Numbered from the stretch's first letter, positions 28,363 to 41,273 are shown. The stretch is DNA of 64,000 bases from Paenibacillus antri (GCF_005765165.1 NZ_VCIW01000011.1:62001-126000), one strand, 5' to 3'. Program-made: numbers and translations. Notes: generated by a model from the sequence alone, not told the origin.

Positions 28363-28851
28363 TTACCCCGTCCCATACTCCTTCGCGTTCGGATCCTGGT
28401 GCGCGATGCGCGCCGAAGCCGCGGCCGCGAGCCCGGATACGAGGTCGTCTAAAAACACATGGATGCCTTGCGATCGATCGTTCAGTTCGCCGATAATGCC
28501 GGGTTTTACTTTATCCAGATAACCGAAGCTCGTGAGTCCGATCATGCCGTACACGTTCGTAATGCCCATCGCGAGCGTCTCGTCGACGCCGTACAGCGAT
28601 TCGTCGTTTTCCATCAAGCTTTGAAGCGGTTCGGGCAGTTGTCCCTGCTCCGCCAGCATATCGAGCGCGATGCCCGTGATGAACACGTATTGCACCTCGC
28701 GCTTCTCCAACACCGCCAACACGCTCTCTAAGCAATCTTGCAGCACGAGTTTGGGGTTGTACGGTCTTTGCATCTGAAGCACGATGTCGGCGACTCGCTC
28801 CAAGGCGATTCCACGGGAGGCAAGCGCGTTCAAGATCCATTCCGGCGGCAT
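28363..28851 (-). CDS. phosphatidylglycerophosphatase A family protein (YutG-like)
   Basis: 162-aa protein of the PgpA/YutG family, which in Bacillus dephosphorylates phosphatidylglycerophosphate to phosphatidylglycerol at the membrane. The family signature is clear at the C-terminus: PGIIGELNDRSQGIHVFLDD then LVSGLAAA. The N-terminal half carries the helix ALASRGIALERVADIVLQMQ typical of the Firmicutes members. ATG 28851 has an ideal AGGAGG upstream. It lies downstream of dnaE, with a 144-base gap that shows no terminator, so read-through from dnaE is possible. Confidence 0.85.
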   Translation of the reverse strand: MPPEWILNALASRGIALERVADIVLQMQRPYNPKLVLQDCLESVLAVLEKREVQYVFITGIALDMLAEQGQLPEPLQSLMENDESLYGVDETLAMGITNVYGMIGLTSFGYLDKVKPGIIGELNDRSQGIHVFLDDLVSGLAAAASARIAHQDPNAKEYGTG

Positions 28852-28995
28852 CCGATCTCCTCCTTCGTCGCACGCGGCAATTCCGCCGTTCGAGCCCCGA
28901 CCTGAAACGCGCGACTCGCGTACGCGGACAAGCTCGATTCCGGTGGGAATACCAATATATGCGCCAACGAAGGAAAATATGAAAAGAATGTGCGC

Positions 28996-32625
<3,630 letters not shown>

Positions 32626-32745
32626 GTTCGCATCACCTCAGGTTAAACGGCTTCGTCGCCCGCTCCGGACGTTTCTCCGTTCGCCGAAGACGACTCAGGC
32701 GTTACATTCAATGGGAATATACGTTCTGATCGTCAAAAATATTGT

Positions 32746-32776
32746 ATCATATCGCGCGCGTCTTGTCCCATACATA
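32746..32776 (+). promoter_or_regulatory. probable sigma-E promoter of ytrHI
   Basis: The -10-like CATACATA (32769-32776) fits the sigma-E -10 consensus CATACAnT at seven of eight positions. CATAT (32748-32752), 16 bases upstream, supplies the ATA-type -35 element. YtrH and YtrI of B. subtilis are made in the mother cell under sigma-E, which agrees with this placement about 35 bases before the ytrH ATG. Confidence 0.5.
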
Positions 32777-32810
32777 TAAGAGAGATGCGAAAAAAGGGAG
32801 GCCGGACCCG

Positions 32811-33146
32811 ATGGCGGTATCCGAATTTTTGTCGAAGGCGATTCAAGATTTCTTCGTGGCGTTCGGGGTCGTGTTCGGCGCGTCGCTGCTCGCCGGCATG
32901 AGCTCCATCGTCACGATGCAGCCCCCCGGCCCGGCGGAGACGATGCGCCAGCTATCCGAAAATTTAAAGATCTGGGCGGTCGTCGTCGCCATCGGCGGCT
33001 CGATCGATCCGATCCGATTCATCGAACATTCGGTGTCCGCGGGGTACTTCTCCCCGGCGGCGAAACAAATTTTATTGATCCTGTGCGCGTTCCTCGGCGC
33101 CCATTCCGGCACCGAGCTCATTCGCTGGATCGTCGCGCCGAGGTAG
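32811..33146 (+). CDS. ytrH: sporulation membrane protein YtrH
   Basis: 111-aa membrane protein of the YtrH family, needed for normal sporulation in Bacillus. The start ATG at 32811 (MAVSEFLSKAIQDFFVAFGV) follows AAAAAAGGGAGG; an upstream extension in the same frame is not needed. It contains three hydrophobic segments (about 13-35, 55-75, 85-108), as in the family. It is followed after six bases by ytrI, and a probable sigma-E promoter lies upstream. Confidence 0.88.
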   Translation: MAVSEFLSKAIQDFFVAFGVVFGASLLAGMSSIVTMQPPGPAETMRQLSENLKIWAVVVAIGGSIDPIRFIEHSVSAGYFSPAAKQILLILCAFLGAHSGTELIRWIVAPR

Positions 33147-33152
33147 CCGGGC

Positions 33153-33647
33153 ATGCGCGTACCGGATTTGCAGCGCATCCCTTCGTTCATGCAAGGGCTC
33201 GGCCTCTGCCTCGGCGGCGTCGTCATCGGCAGCGCGATCATGACGGCCGTATCCCAGCGCACCGTGCAGGAGCTGCATTACGAGATTCAAGATTTAGAAG
33301 CGTCGAATCGGGTGCTCTCCGACCAAGTCGCCGCGTTCGAAAAAGGGAAAAACCGCCGCAACGTCGTCGACCGCACCGCCGTCCGCTGGGACGCCGAGCA
33401 GAAAGATCTCGGCAAGGCGACGCTCGGCGAACTCGAAAGTCTGATCGCCGCCGATCTGCTGAGGATCGTCGGCAAGCAGGTGCAGCCGGACATGTACGAT
33501 CTCTATCGAGGTCTTATCGACGGCAAGGTGTACTACAACGTCAACGGGGCGGACTATCGTATCCGCATCACGGTGCTGTCCGTCGTCGGCTCCGAATTCG
33601 TCGTGTACGTGCGGGCGGAGTCGTTCGTGCCGGACCGGAGCAATTGA
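33153..33647 (+). CDS. ytrI: sporulation membrane protein YtrI
   Basis: 164-aa protein with a short N-terminal cytoplasmic tail (MRVPDLQRIPSFMQG), one transmembrane helix (about 15-35), a coiled-coil-like segment (ELHYEIQDLEASNRVLSDQ) and a C-terminal beta-rich domain. This is the YtrI layout, and the MRVP start is characteristic of the family. It is in an operon with ytrH. A 15-bp imperfect hairpin follows it (33653-33696). Confidence 0.85.
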   Translation: MRVPDLQRIPSFMQGLGLCLGGVVIGSAIMTAVSQRTVQELHYEIQDLEASNRVLSDQVAAFEKGKNRRNVVDRTAVRWDAEQKDLGKATLGELESLIAADLLRIVGKQVQPDMYDLYRGLIDGKVYYNVNGADYRIRITVLSVVGSEFVVYVRAESFVPDRSN

Positions 33648-33652
33648 TTTTG

Positions 33653-33696
33653 CCGGGGAAAAAGGGTACATTGGTCTCGCAACCCTATTTTCCCGG
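33653..33696 (+). terminator. hairpin between ytrI and ytpI
   Basis: CCGGGGAAAAAGGGT (33653-33667) pairs with ACCCTATTTTCCCGG (33682-33696) with two mismatches. A T-tract (GTGTTTTTGG) follows about ten bases later rather than directly, so it could be a leaky terminator or processing site within the ytrH-ytrI-ytpI transcript. Confidence 0.45.
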
Positions 33697-33717
33697 AAAG
33701 TCAGGTGTTTTTGGATA

Positions 33718-33999
33718 ATGTTATACGTATTCTACGCGGCGATCGCGGCCGCTTGCGTGCTGTCCGTCGTGTTCAGCTTCCGCTCCCGCCGATCGACCGA
33801 TCCGAAGTCCCGCGGCTTGAACGCGGCGCTTATGAACCTATCGATGGGCGCGCTGCTCATCCTCGCTTCGCTCGTTCAAGTCGTCCTGTTCGAGCCGGAT
33901 ACGGTCCGCATTATCGTCGGCGCGATGTTCCTGCTCGTCGGCCTGTTCAATCTGTTCGCGGGCTTCCGCAATTACGGCCGATTCTCCCGGATGCAGTAG
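33718..33999 (+). CDS. ytpI: YtpI family membrane protein
   Basis: 93-aa membrane protein with three predicted transmembrane segments (about 2-20, 37-57, 62-82) and the conserved pattern SRGLNAALMNLSMGALL with an RxIVG segment of the YtpI family. Its function is unknown. The neighbourhood (ytoI, ytpI, ytrI, ytrH, dnaE) is a conserved Bacilli cluster. ATG 33718 is preceded by AGGTG. It converges on ytoI with only eight bases between stop codons. Confidence 0.8.
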   Translation: MLYVFYAAIAAACVLSVVFSFRSRRSTDPKSRGLNAALMNLSMGALLILASLVQVVLFEPDTVRIIVGAMFLLVGLFNLFAGFRNYGRFSRMQ

Positions 34000-34007
34000 A
34001 TTCAGGA

Positions 34008-35345
34008 CTACATCTGGTCGATCAATTGCGCCGTCAGAATCGCCTTCGCGACGAGCGACGCGCCGTGGTGCACCTCGACGTCGACCTTGCCGAACTTCCG
34101 GCTCAGCTCGATCAGCTGCGGACGAATGACGATCTCGTTGTCGATCTGAAGCGGCTTCAGGAAGAACGTCGACATGCTGTCGAGCACGAGGTCGCCCTTC
34201 TTCACCAGCTTGATCGCGCGGAACGACGCCTGCGACATGAGCGTCGTCAACACCCCTTCGGACACCGTGCCGAACGACGACGTCATCTGCGGCGTAATCG
34301 TCCCCCGGAAGGCGATCCTGCCGTCCGCTTCCCGCTCCTCCTCGAACGACGCCAGAATCAAATCCTCGATCGTCTCGCCGATTTGCGGCTGCTTCTGAAT
34401 GAACTGCATTCCCTTCAGCACGTCCTGCCTCGAGATGATGCCCAGCAGCTTCCGGGCGCTGTCCGTCACCGGCAGCTGCTCGATGCCTTCCCACACCATC
34501 ATGTGCGCGGCCGACGCCACCGACGTGCGCGCGCCGACCGTGATCGGATTTTTGGTCATGACCTTGTCGATCCGCTCCTCGGGAGCCGCTCCGACGACGT
34601 CCTTCGACGTAACCATGCCGATCAAGCGATGGTACTCGTCCACGACGGGAAACCGGCTATGTCCGGTCCGCTCCACGGTGGCGTTCCAATCCGACACGGT
34701 CATGTTGCCTTTCAGCATATCGGTCTCGCCGCTCGGCGTCATGATGTCCTCGACGAGCAAAATTTTCTTCTTAATGAGGCGATCGTAAATCGCCCGGTTG
34801 ATGAGCGACGCGACCGTGAATGTGTCGTACGAGCTCGAGATGATCGGCAGCGCCAGCTCGTCCGCTTGCTTGCGCACCGCGGGGCTCGCGCCGAAGCCGC
34901 CGGTGATGAGCACGCCCGCGCCGAGCTCCAGCGCCGTCGCATGCGCCCGCTCCCGGTTGCCGACGATGAGCAGGCTGCCCGCGTCGATGTATTTCACCAT
35001 CGCTTCGAGCTGCATCGCGCCGATGACGAACTTGCCGAGCGTCTTGTCGAGCCCCTCCGCTCCGCCGAGCACCGCGCCGTCCACGATGTTCACGACCTCC
35101 GCGAACGTCAGCTTGTCGATGTTGTTGCGCGCCTTCGGTTCGATCCGGACGGTGCCGATCCGCTCCTTCGTCGCGACGAGGCCCGACGCCTCGGCGTCCT
35201 TGATCGCCCGGTACGCGGTGCCTTCGCTGACGCCGACGTCCTTCGCGATTTTCCGAACCGAGATTTTGCTGCCCACCGCGAGCGCCCCGATATATCGTAA
35301 AATCTGTTCGTGCTTCGTAATCGTTTCTTGCGGCGTCAATTCCAT
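34008..35345 (-). CDS. ytoI: YtoI-type CBS/DRTGG/HotDog regulator
   Basis: 445-aa multidomain cytoplasmic protein. In order: an N-terminal winged-helix DNA-binding region (ISVRKIAKDVGVSEGTAYRA, about 25-50), a DRTGG domain (about 75-180), two CBS domains (about 195-310, IMTPSGETDMLKGNMTVS and KVMTKNPITVGARTS) and a C-terminal HotDog domain (about 330-440). CBS pairs usually bind adenine nucleotides, so a nucleotide-sensing transcription factor is plausible, but the target is unknown. The start is ATG 35345, nine bases after GAGGTG; a GTG at 35357 would place the ribosome binding site too close. Confidence 0.88.
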   Translation of the reverse strand: MELTPQETITKHEQILRYIGALAVGSKISVRKIAKDVGVSEGTAYRAIKDAEASGLVATKERIGTVRIEPKARNNIDKLTFAEVVNIVDGAVLGGAEGLDKTLGKFVIGAMQLEAMVKYIDAGSLLIVGNRERAHATALELGAGVLITGGFGASPAVRKQADELALPIISSSYDTFTVASLINRAIYDRLIKKKILLVEDIMTPSGETDMLKGNMTVSDWNATVERTGHSRFPVVDEYHRLIGMVTSKDVVGAAPEERIDKVMTKNPITVGARTSVASAAHMMVWEGIEQLPVTDSARKLLGIISRQDVLKGMQFIQKQPQIGETIEDLILASFEEEREADGRIAFRGTITPQMTSSFGTVSEGVLTTLMSQASFRAIKLVKKGDLVLDSMSTFFLKPLQIDNEIVIRPQLIELSRKFGKVDVEVHHGASLVAKAILTAQLIDQM

Positions 35346-35412
35346 GGACTGTTGCACCTCGACTTCCGCGAACTGTATTACTCTGTATTATAACGCTTGC
35401 GGAAGCCGCCGG

Positions 35413-35455
35413 ACAAGAAGAAACCCGGGAACGCGTCGCAAGACGCGGCCCCGGG
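35413..35455 (-). terminator. intrinsic terminator after the ADP-ribosylglycohydrolase-like gene
   Basis: On the minus strand CCCGGG pairs with CCCGGG, and an inner GACGCG/CGCGTC pair closes a short loop; TTTCTTCTTG follows. It lies directly after the stop codon at 35462. Confidence 0.8.
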
Positions 35456-35461
35456 CCTCGT

Positions 35462-36850
35462 TTACAGAATGGCAGCGCTCGGATTCAGCGCGCGGAACAC
35501 CGAGAAGCTGCGATCGGCGCACGCCGAAATCGCGATCGGGTGGAAGTCTTTCACCTCGGAGTACAACGTATCGTTCAGCGGCTCGATCCATGCGCTCGGC
35601 AGCCGGCCGGCGCCGAGCGAAGCGCCCATGATCGAGCCGACCGTGGCGCCGTTGCAATCCGTATCCCAGCCGCCCAACACCGCGGTCGCGATCGCCGTCT
35701 CGTAGTCCCCCTTGGCGAACACGAGCGACGCCGCGACCAGCGCCGCGTTATTATTCGTATGCACGGGATGGTAATGTTCGAACGCGGCCCATACCCGTTC
35801 GACGAGCTCGAGCTGCGTGGCGGACGAGCGGGCGATGTCGACCGCCTGCAGGACGTCGCGCGCCAGCCGGCTGTCGCGCGGAATTTCGCTGAGGCCGATC
35901 TCGACGACTCTCTCCATATCCGACTCGACGAAGGCGGCCGCGATCATGGCGGCGGCGAACATCTCGCCGTAGATGCCGTTCTTCACGTGGGAGAACGACG
36001 CGTCGCGCCACGCGAACTCGGCGGCCAGTTCCGGATGGCCGGCGGCGCCGTACGCGAACCCGTCGGCGCGGATTTGCGCGCCGATCCACTCCCGGTACGG
36101 GTTCAAGTGCGTACGCACCCACTCCCGCTTCTCCTCCCAATAGGCCGGCTCCCGCGATTCGCGATACCAGATCGAAGCGAAGTTAACATACGCCTGCGTC
36201 TCCGCCGTATACACTTGCCCGAGCGGAAGCATCTCCAGCCACAGCTCGCCGACGTCCCGCGAGCCGAACGACGATCCCTTGCGCTCCAACAGCAATAATC
36301 CCAGCACCGTGTACCGTATATCGTCGTCCGACTCCATGAACCGGATGACTTCCCGTAAGCTCTTGCTGTCCGGATTCACCTCTAGGCCGTACCGCACCCT
36401 CGCGTCGGAGTCGCTCGGCGTGTACCCCCGGATCGGCCAAGCGTCCGCGCCCTCGAACCATAAGCGGACGTTTTCCCACCCCGGCCGGCCGCCGCCGCCG
36501 CCCATGAACGGTCCCCGCTCGAGCGGCTTGCCGAGGGCGCAGCCCGCGCAGCGCCCGAGCCACGCGCCGAGAAATTTGTCGCGCCATTGCGCCTCGGTCA
36601 TCGACCGGGGCAGCAGGCGGGGGCCGTCCGGCCGCTCGGCGCGGATCGCCTCCAGATCGTTCGGCTCGCGGAACTCGAACCCTTCCTGGATCGGCAGCGC
36701 CGTCAGCGCTTCGTAGACGTCCATTAATTCCCGGTCGTCTTCCCCGGCCGCTTCGATGCGCGCCGAGAAGCCTTCTACGTCGCAGCCTTCCTGCCTCCGC
36801 TGGATCAACTCGTCCTTCAAGAGCGCCGCCAACATCGGAACTCGCGCCAT
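35462..36850 (-). CDS. ADP-ribosylglycohydrolase-fold family protein
   Basis: 462-aa all-helical protein of the ADP-ribosylglycohydrolase (ARH/DraG) fold. Two metal-binding signatures are visible: ESDDDIRYTVLGLLLLE in the first half and GGWDTDCNGATVGSIMGASLG near the C-terminus, with WLGRCAGCALGKPLE before them. Family members remove ADP-ribose from proteins or hydrolyse other N-glycosidic bonds; many Paenibacillus members sit in sugar-use loci and may act on nucleoside-like or sugar substrates. ATG 36850 follows AAGGAG; the longer open frame (to 36925) lacks a ribosome binding site. It is cotranscribed with the upstream AraC regulator (71-base gap). Confidence 0.85.
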   Translation of the reverse strand: MARVPMLAALLKDELIQRRQEGCDVEGFSARIEAAGEDDRELMDVYEALTALPIQEGFEFREPNDLEAIRAERPDGPRLLPRSMTEAQWRDKFLGAWLGRCAGCALGKPLERGPFMGGGGGRPGWENVRLWFEGADAWPIRGYTPSDSDARVRYGLEVNPDSKSLREVIRFMESDDDIRYTVLGLLLLERKGSSFGSRDVGELWLEMLPLGQVYTAETQAYVNFASIWYRESREPAYWEEKREWVRTHLNPYREWIGAQIRADGFAYGAAGHPELAAEFAWRDASFSHVKNGIYGEMFAAAMIAAAFVESDMERVVEIGLSEIPRDSRLARDVLQAVDIARSSATQLELVERVWAAFEHYHPVHTNNNAALVAASLVFAKGDYETAIATAVLGGWDTDCNGATVGSIMGASLGAGRLPSAWIEPLNDTLYSEVKDFHPIAISACADRSFSVFRALNPSAAIL

Positions 36851-36921
36851 GCTCCACACTCCTTCGTCCCATTCGGATATATCATCAGTATAGAGGGACG
36901 AACGGGCGGAATCTTCCCAAA

Positions 36922-37800
36922 TCACGGCCCCGAATTCTCAAAAATTGCGGAAACCCGATGCCGCTCCCGGAAGGCGGACGGCGACATGCCGGCTTCGGCT
37001 TGGAACGCGCGATAGAACGTCGCCGCGCTCTGGAAGCCGCTCGCGAAGCAGACGTCGAGAACATCCTGGTCCGTCGTCATCAGCAGCCGCTTCGCTTCGT
37101 TCAATCGCAGCCGCTGCAAGTAGTCCTTGAACGTCTTCCCCGTCGCGTCCTTGAACGCATGGCTCAGCCTCGAGGCGCTCACGCCGAGCTCGAGCCGTTC
37201 GGCGACGCTCCTTAAGTCGAGCGGATCCCGGAACCGTTCCTCCAGGAACGCGAGCACCGGCCGAATCTTGGCGAAGTCTCGGACGAGCCGCCGCCAGTGC
37301 TCCTGGGCGACGGGCTCCGATTCGCGGCGCAGCAGCAGCACGGACAGCTGCAGCAGCGCGCTCTTGACCATGCTCCCGCAGCCCTCCCGCCGATCCCGAA
37401 GCTCCTCCCATACGGTGCGGATGAGCGGAGCGAGCCTTCCCGCCAAAGGATCGTCGCCCGGGATATGATTTCGAAACCGGCCGGGGGAGTACGCGAACGG
37501 AAGCAGCAGCCTCACGTCCTCCGCCAGCAAATAGTTCGGGTCGAAATTCAGGAAAATGTACGTGCTCGGCTCGGCTTCGTCCGATTGGGCGATATGCAGC
37601 TCCTGATTGTTCACGACGAAGATGTCGCCGGGTTCGGCGCGATACCGCTTCTCGCCGAAATAAAACCAGCCTCCCCCGGACACGCAAAGCCCGATCTCCA
37701 GACTCGTATGCACGTGCAGCGGCTCGAGTCTCGCCTTCGGCGTCCACAGGAAGGCGTTCACCGGCACTTCCGGATGCTCGTAAGTGATCTTAAGGCGCAT
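36922..37800 (-). CDS. AraC family transcriptional regulator
   Basis: 292-aa regulator with an N-terminal cupin sensor domain (LHVHTSLEIGLCVSGGGWFYF, about 30-110) and a C-terminal double helix-turn-helix AraC domain (LDLRSVAERLELGVSASRLS to YRAFQAEAGMSPSAFRERHR). ATG 37800 after GGGAGGG; a longer open frame upstream has no ribosome binding site. It is upstream of, and probably cotranscribed with, the ADP-ribosylglycohydrolase-like gene, which is its likely target. The ligand is probably a sugar, inferred from the family. Confidence 0.88.
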   Translation of the reverse strand: MRLKITYEHPEVPVNAFLWTPKARLEPLHVHTSLEIGLCVSGGGWFYFGEKRYRAEPGDIFVVNNQELHIAQSDEAEPSTYIFLNFDPNYLLAEDVRLLLPFAYSPGRFRNHIPGDDPLAGRLAPLIRTVWEELRDRREGCGSMVKSALLQLSVLLLRRESEPVAQEHWRRLVRDFAKIRPVLAFLEERFRDPLDLRSVAERLELGVSASRLSHAFKDATGKTFKDYLQRLRLNEAKRLLMTTDQDVLDVCFASGFQSAATFYRAFQAEAGMSPSAFRERHRVSAIFENSGP

Positions 37801-37899
37801 CGTCCCACGCCCTCCCGTTTCCGATTCGCCCGGCCTCCCGACCTCGGCCCGAGCCTCTTGCCGTGAGTGTAGCACGACGCTTCTCGCGACGCTACTGCG

Positions 37900-37934
37900 A
37901 AAAGCGGCCGAACCGGTTTCCCCGATTCGGCCGC
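37900..37934 (-). terminator. intrinsic terminator after the MBL-fold gene
   Basis: GCGGCCGAA (37904-37912) and TTCGGCCGC (37926-37934) form a perfect 9-bp stem, followed on the minus strand by TTTTCGC. It starts five bases after the stop codon at 37939. Confidence 0.82.
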
Positions 37935-37938
37935 TCCA

Positions 37939-38754
37939 TTACCATTCGACGACGAGACCGTCGTAAGCGCACAACGCGCCGAGCGCCGCGACCTTGCCTT
38001 CGAGCTCGTCATGCGGATAGGCGCCTTGATGCGAGAAGTGGGTCGCGACGATGCGCGTCCGCTCGGTGACGGCGCCGACGCTCCGCAGCTTCTCCAGCAT
38101 CCTGCGGAAATCGCCTTCGTTCAGATGCTCCTTGCCCGCCGGATGCCGCCAGATCGTGCCTTCCAGGACGACGGCGTCCAACGCGCGGCCCTCGAGCTCT
38201 TCCCATGCCGCATCGGCGTAGTAGCCGCTGTCGGACGCGTACAGAAGCGAGGAAGCGCCGTCGCTGACGATATAGTTCATCGCGTCGCCGACCTTCAGGT
38301 GATGCGCCGCCTCGATCGCGCGTACCGTGTACGGCCCCAGTTCGACGGTGCGGCCGGGCAAGACCGGCACGCGACGGATTTCCGCGGCGCGGTCGCTGCC
38401 GCCGGCGTCCCACTTCGTCCAGACCGACGGCCCGGCGACCATCGTCAGCTCGGGCAGTTCGGTCGCGAGACGGAACGCCTTGCCTCGCAAAGAGAGGTTC
38501 CCGGGATCGAAATGGTCCATATGGCTGTGCGTGACGAGCGCGTAAGGGACCTTCGTAAGGGACAGTCCGAGCGCCGCGCACGAGGCGAACAGGTCCGGCC
38601 CCATATCGATCAATAGATCGTCGTTGACCAGCGCGCTTTGCCGTCTTCGTACGTTCTTGCCTCCGCGCGAGCGGGCGTAGGCGCACGTCTCGCAATCGCA
38701 GAACGGGGAGGGGACGCCTTCGGCGGCCCCGGTTCCAAGGAAGGTCAGCTTCAT
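37939..38754 (-). CDS. MBL-fold metallo-hydrolase, PhnP-like
   Basis: 271-aa metallo-beta-lactamase-fold hydrolase. It has THSHMDH (H76, H78, D80, H81) for two metal ions, an N-terminal CDCETC cluster (about residues 19-24) as in PhnP-type enzymes that carry a structural zinc, and later EAAHH, YASDSGYY and THFSHQGAY. PhnP cleaves cyclic phosphodiesters; the physiological substrate here is unknown. The gene is 34 bases downstream of the DUF4091 gene and may be cotranscribed with it. Confidence 0.82.
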   Translation of the reverse strand: MKLTFLGTGAAEGVPSPFCDCETCAYARSRGGKNVRRRQSALVNDDLLIDMGPDLFASCAALGLSLTKVPYALVTHSHMDHFDPGNLSLRGKAFRLATELPELTMVAGPSVWTKWDAGGSDRAAEIRRVPVLPGRTVELGPYTVRAIEAAHHLKVGDAMNYIVSDGASSLLYASDSGYYADAAWEELEGRALDAVVLEGTIWRHPAGKEHLNEGDFRRMLEKLRSVGAVTERTRIVATHFSHQGAYPHDELEGKVAALGALCAYDGLVVEW

Positions 38755-38788
38755 CCTTGATCATCCTTTCCTTCGTGTCGGAGGTGCG

Positions 38789-41167
38789 TTATGGGGTCAT
38801 CGGCTCCCCGGGCTCGGCGGAGGTAAAGCGGAAATGATCGAAATACAGCGTTACCGGCGCGCCCTGCCGCCACATCCACAGCTCGATGCCGCGCATCCGC
38901 GTCAAATCCAAACCGACCTGACGCAGCGGGATTCGGATCGTCTCGGCGCTTCCGGCGCGCACGTACTGCATGAACGAGTCGTCGGATTTCCCGTCGGTTT
39001 GACTGAATTTTACATAAAATTGAACCGTCTCGCCGGGATTATATACGTCGAATTCCACCGTCTCGAAACCCGACCAATCCGCGCTCCGGAACCCCGTGCC
39101 CGCATGCCACAAGCGAAGGTTCGGGAAATTCGCGTTCGCCCGGAACTCCGCTTTCATCGAAGCTTCGCCTTGCGTCGCGTAGTCGTTCGACGCGCTGACG
39201 TTCACCGTCGACGTCGCGAACCGGCTCACGTCCTCCGCCGTCTCCGCTTCGTTCAACGCGATCGCATGCGGCGCGGCGGTCTCGTACACGGCCAGCGTGC
39301 GCTCGATCTCGCGAACGCGCCCGTCCTTCGTCACGACGATGCGGACGTCGTGCTCCCCGGGAGACAGCGCGAGCGTCGCCGTTAACTTGTCGTGCCCGGC
39401 CGCCTGCGCCGCAAGGGCGAGCGGCGAGCCGTTCAACGTCGCGCTCGCGCCCGGCTCGGCGTAGACGGTCACCTCCCGGGTGCCGTCGGCCGGGGCTCGA
39501 ATCGCGACGATCGCCGGCAGCTCGAGCGGCTCGGCGACGATCTCTCGCGCCAGCGCCGCGCGCACCTCGCCCACGAGCGCCGGATCGCCCTCGTCGTACG
39601 CCTTAATATCGTCGTACAGCCGGTCGTAGAACGGACGAATCGCGTCCCGGTACGGGAACGCCTCGCCGAGGCCGAGCCGTTCGCCCGTCTCGCGCAGGCG
39701 CCGCTCGTACAACCAGAGGTATTCGTAATCCTCCATGCTCTCGCGCAGCGCCTCGAGCCGAATCGTGCCGATCGGCCCGTCGACGCCGACCTCGGTGCCC
39801 GGATAGAACAAGTACCCGTCGCCGTTCGCCCCCGGGAACGCAAGCGGATCCGTCCACACGTCCCGGCTTACGTACTGATACGTTCCGTTCACGGACGCGT
39901 ACTTCTGGAACTGCGTCGTCGCCCAATACAGGGTACCCTCCACGCCGTAATCGTGCTGCATCCAAGCCAGCAGACGCGTGCCGACCAAGTCGTCGTCCAG
40001 ATGGTACGACGGGAACGGATGCGTCGGCTTCACATACGTGTACCACCACACATGATCCCCGGCCGCCTGCCGTTCCTTAGCGAAGTCGGGGTCGAACTTG
40101 TCGATGGACGGCACCCAGATGTCAAGGTCGCCGACCAGCTCGTCGACCGGCTGGATCGTCACGAGATGCGGCACGTCCGGCGCGGCTTGCGCAAGCGCGG
40201 CGGTAATGTGACGTACGCGGCCGTACTTCGCGGCGGTCGGCTCGTCGATTTCGCTGACGTAAAAGTACGCCTTCTCGAGCAAGCCTTCCGCCCGCAATCG
40301 ATCGACGAGCGCCTTGATCTTGGCCGTATCCGGTTCGCCGTCCGCCGTGCGGTAATACGGCAGCCGATACGCGGAAACCCGAGGATCGTTAATATACTTA
40401 GGCCCATGGGTAACGTAATATTCGATGTCCGCATCGGGGATCGGCAGGTAGCCCGGCGTCAGCCGATGCTCCACGGATGCCCAATAATACTTTTCGATAT
40501 ATGCCCACGCCTCTTCGCCCACGACGTTCCCGTGCGCTTCTTGAATCGGTCCGCCCCAGACGCCGAAGTTCGTCTTGGCATGGCTCTCGTCGGTCAGCTC
40601 GAAATCCCACACCGTCAGCTCCACGGGAACGCGGACGGGCGTCCCTGTTTCATGCAGGAACAGCTCCCCCGTATAGACTCCCGCCGGCTGACCCTTGGGC
40701 ACGAACACCTTCACCCATATGCCTTGGTTTTGTCCCGCCTCCACGGTCAGCATCCCGTTCAGCGGGATGAGCGCGTCCGGATACCACCCCTTCGGGTACG
40801 CCGCGGTCGTCGACGTCTTTACCTCGATATAGTGCTGCCGGAACAGCTCGATATGCTCCGCGCCGATTTTCTCCGGGCCGTCCGTCCGCTTCAAATCGCC
40901 GATGGACACCTGCAGCTTGCGCAGACCGTCCGTCCCCGCCTTGACGATCACTTGTCCGCTCTCGTATTCGTTGCGGGCGGCCTCGAGCTTCAGGGCCGCG
41001 GCAGCCTCGCCTCCGGGGAACGGCTGATCTCGCATCACCTTCTCCGTATTCGTGGGCGCCCAAACCTGGAGATCGGGGGCTTCCGCTTCGGAGAAGCCGG
41101 TCAGCGTCAATAGCGCGAGCATCAGCAGGAGCGCAGGCGCGGCGGCTCGCATGGCGAAACGTTTCAT
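38789..41167 (-). CDS. secreted DUF4091 glycoside-hydrolase-like protein
   Basis: 792-aa exported protein. The signal peptide is MKRFAMRAAAPALLLMLALL, cleaved near SEAEA. An N-terminal beta-sandwich (about 30-190) precedes a TIM-barrel-like region and the DUF4091 segment with GTLYWATTQFQKY, GDGYLFYPG and IRLEALRESMEDYEYLWLYE (about 430-530). The C-terminus (about 640-785) resembles a carbohydrate-binding jelly roll (SADWSGFETVEFDVYNPGE). DUF4091 proteins are suspected glycosidases, but the reaction is not established. It is downstream of the sugar ABC transporter, separated by a strong hairpin. AGGAGG before ATG 41167. Confidence 0.82.
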   Translation of the reverse strand: MKRFAMRAAAPALLLMLALLTLTGFSEAEAPDLQVWAPTNTEKVMRDQPFPGGEAAAALKLEAARNEYESGQVIVKAGTDGLRKLQVSIGDLKRTDGPEKIGAEHIELFRQHYIEVKTSTTAAYPKGWYPDALIPLNGMLTVEAGQNQGIWVKVFVPKGQPAGVYTGELFLHETGTPVRVPVELTVWDFELTDESHAKTNFGVWGGPIQEAHGNVVGEEAWAYIEKYYWASVEHRLTPGYLPIPDADIEYYVTHGPKYINDPRVSAYRLPYYRTADGEPDTAKIKALVDRLRAEGLLEKAYFYVSEIDEPTAAKYGRVRHITAALAQAAPDVPHLVTIQPVDELVGDLDIWVPSIDKFDPDFAKERQAAGDHVWWYTYVKPTHPFPSYHLDDDLVGTRLLAWMQHDYGVEGTLYWATTQFQKYASVNGTYQYVSRDVWTDPLAFPGANGDGYLFYPGTEVGVDGPIGTIRLEALRESMEDYEYLWLYERRLRETGERLGLGEAFPYRDAIRPFYDRLYDDIKAYDEGDPALVGEVRAALAREIVAEPLELPAIVAIRAPADGTREVTVYAEPGASATLNGSPLALAAQAAGHDKLTATLALSPGEHDVRIVVTKDGRVREIERTLAVYETAAPHAIALNEAETAEDVSRFATSTVNVSASNDYATQGEASMKAEFRANANFPNLRLWHAGTGFRSADWSGFETVEFDVYNPGETVQFYVKFSQTDGKSDDSFMQYVRAGSAETIRIPLRQVGLDLTRMRGIELWMWRQGAPVTLYFDHFRFTSAEPGEPMTP

Positions 41168-41205
41168 TATGTCATCCTCCTCGCATCGTATAAACTTGGG
41201 ATTAT

Positions 41206-41249
41206 GAACGAACTCCCCGAACCGCAGGTCGGGATCCGGGGAGTCGTTC
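41206..41249 (-). terminator. stem-loop between the solute-binding protein and DUF4091 genes
   Basis: GAACGAACTCCCCG (41206-41219) pairs with CGGGGAGTCGTTC (41237-41249) with one bulge and one mismatch. There is no T-run after it (ATAATCCC), so a structure that raises the level of the binding-protein mRNA relative to downstream genes is as likely as termination. Confidence 0.5.
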
Positions 41250-41273
41250 TTAGATGATGAAGAAGCGTATGAA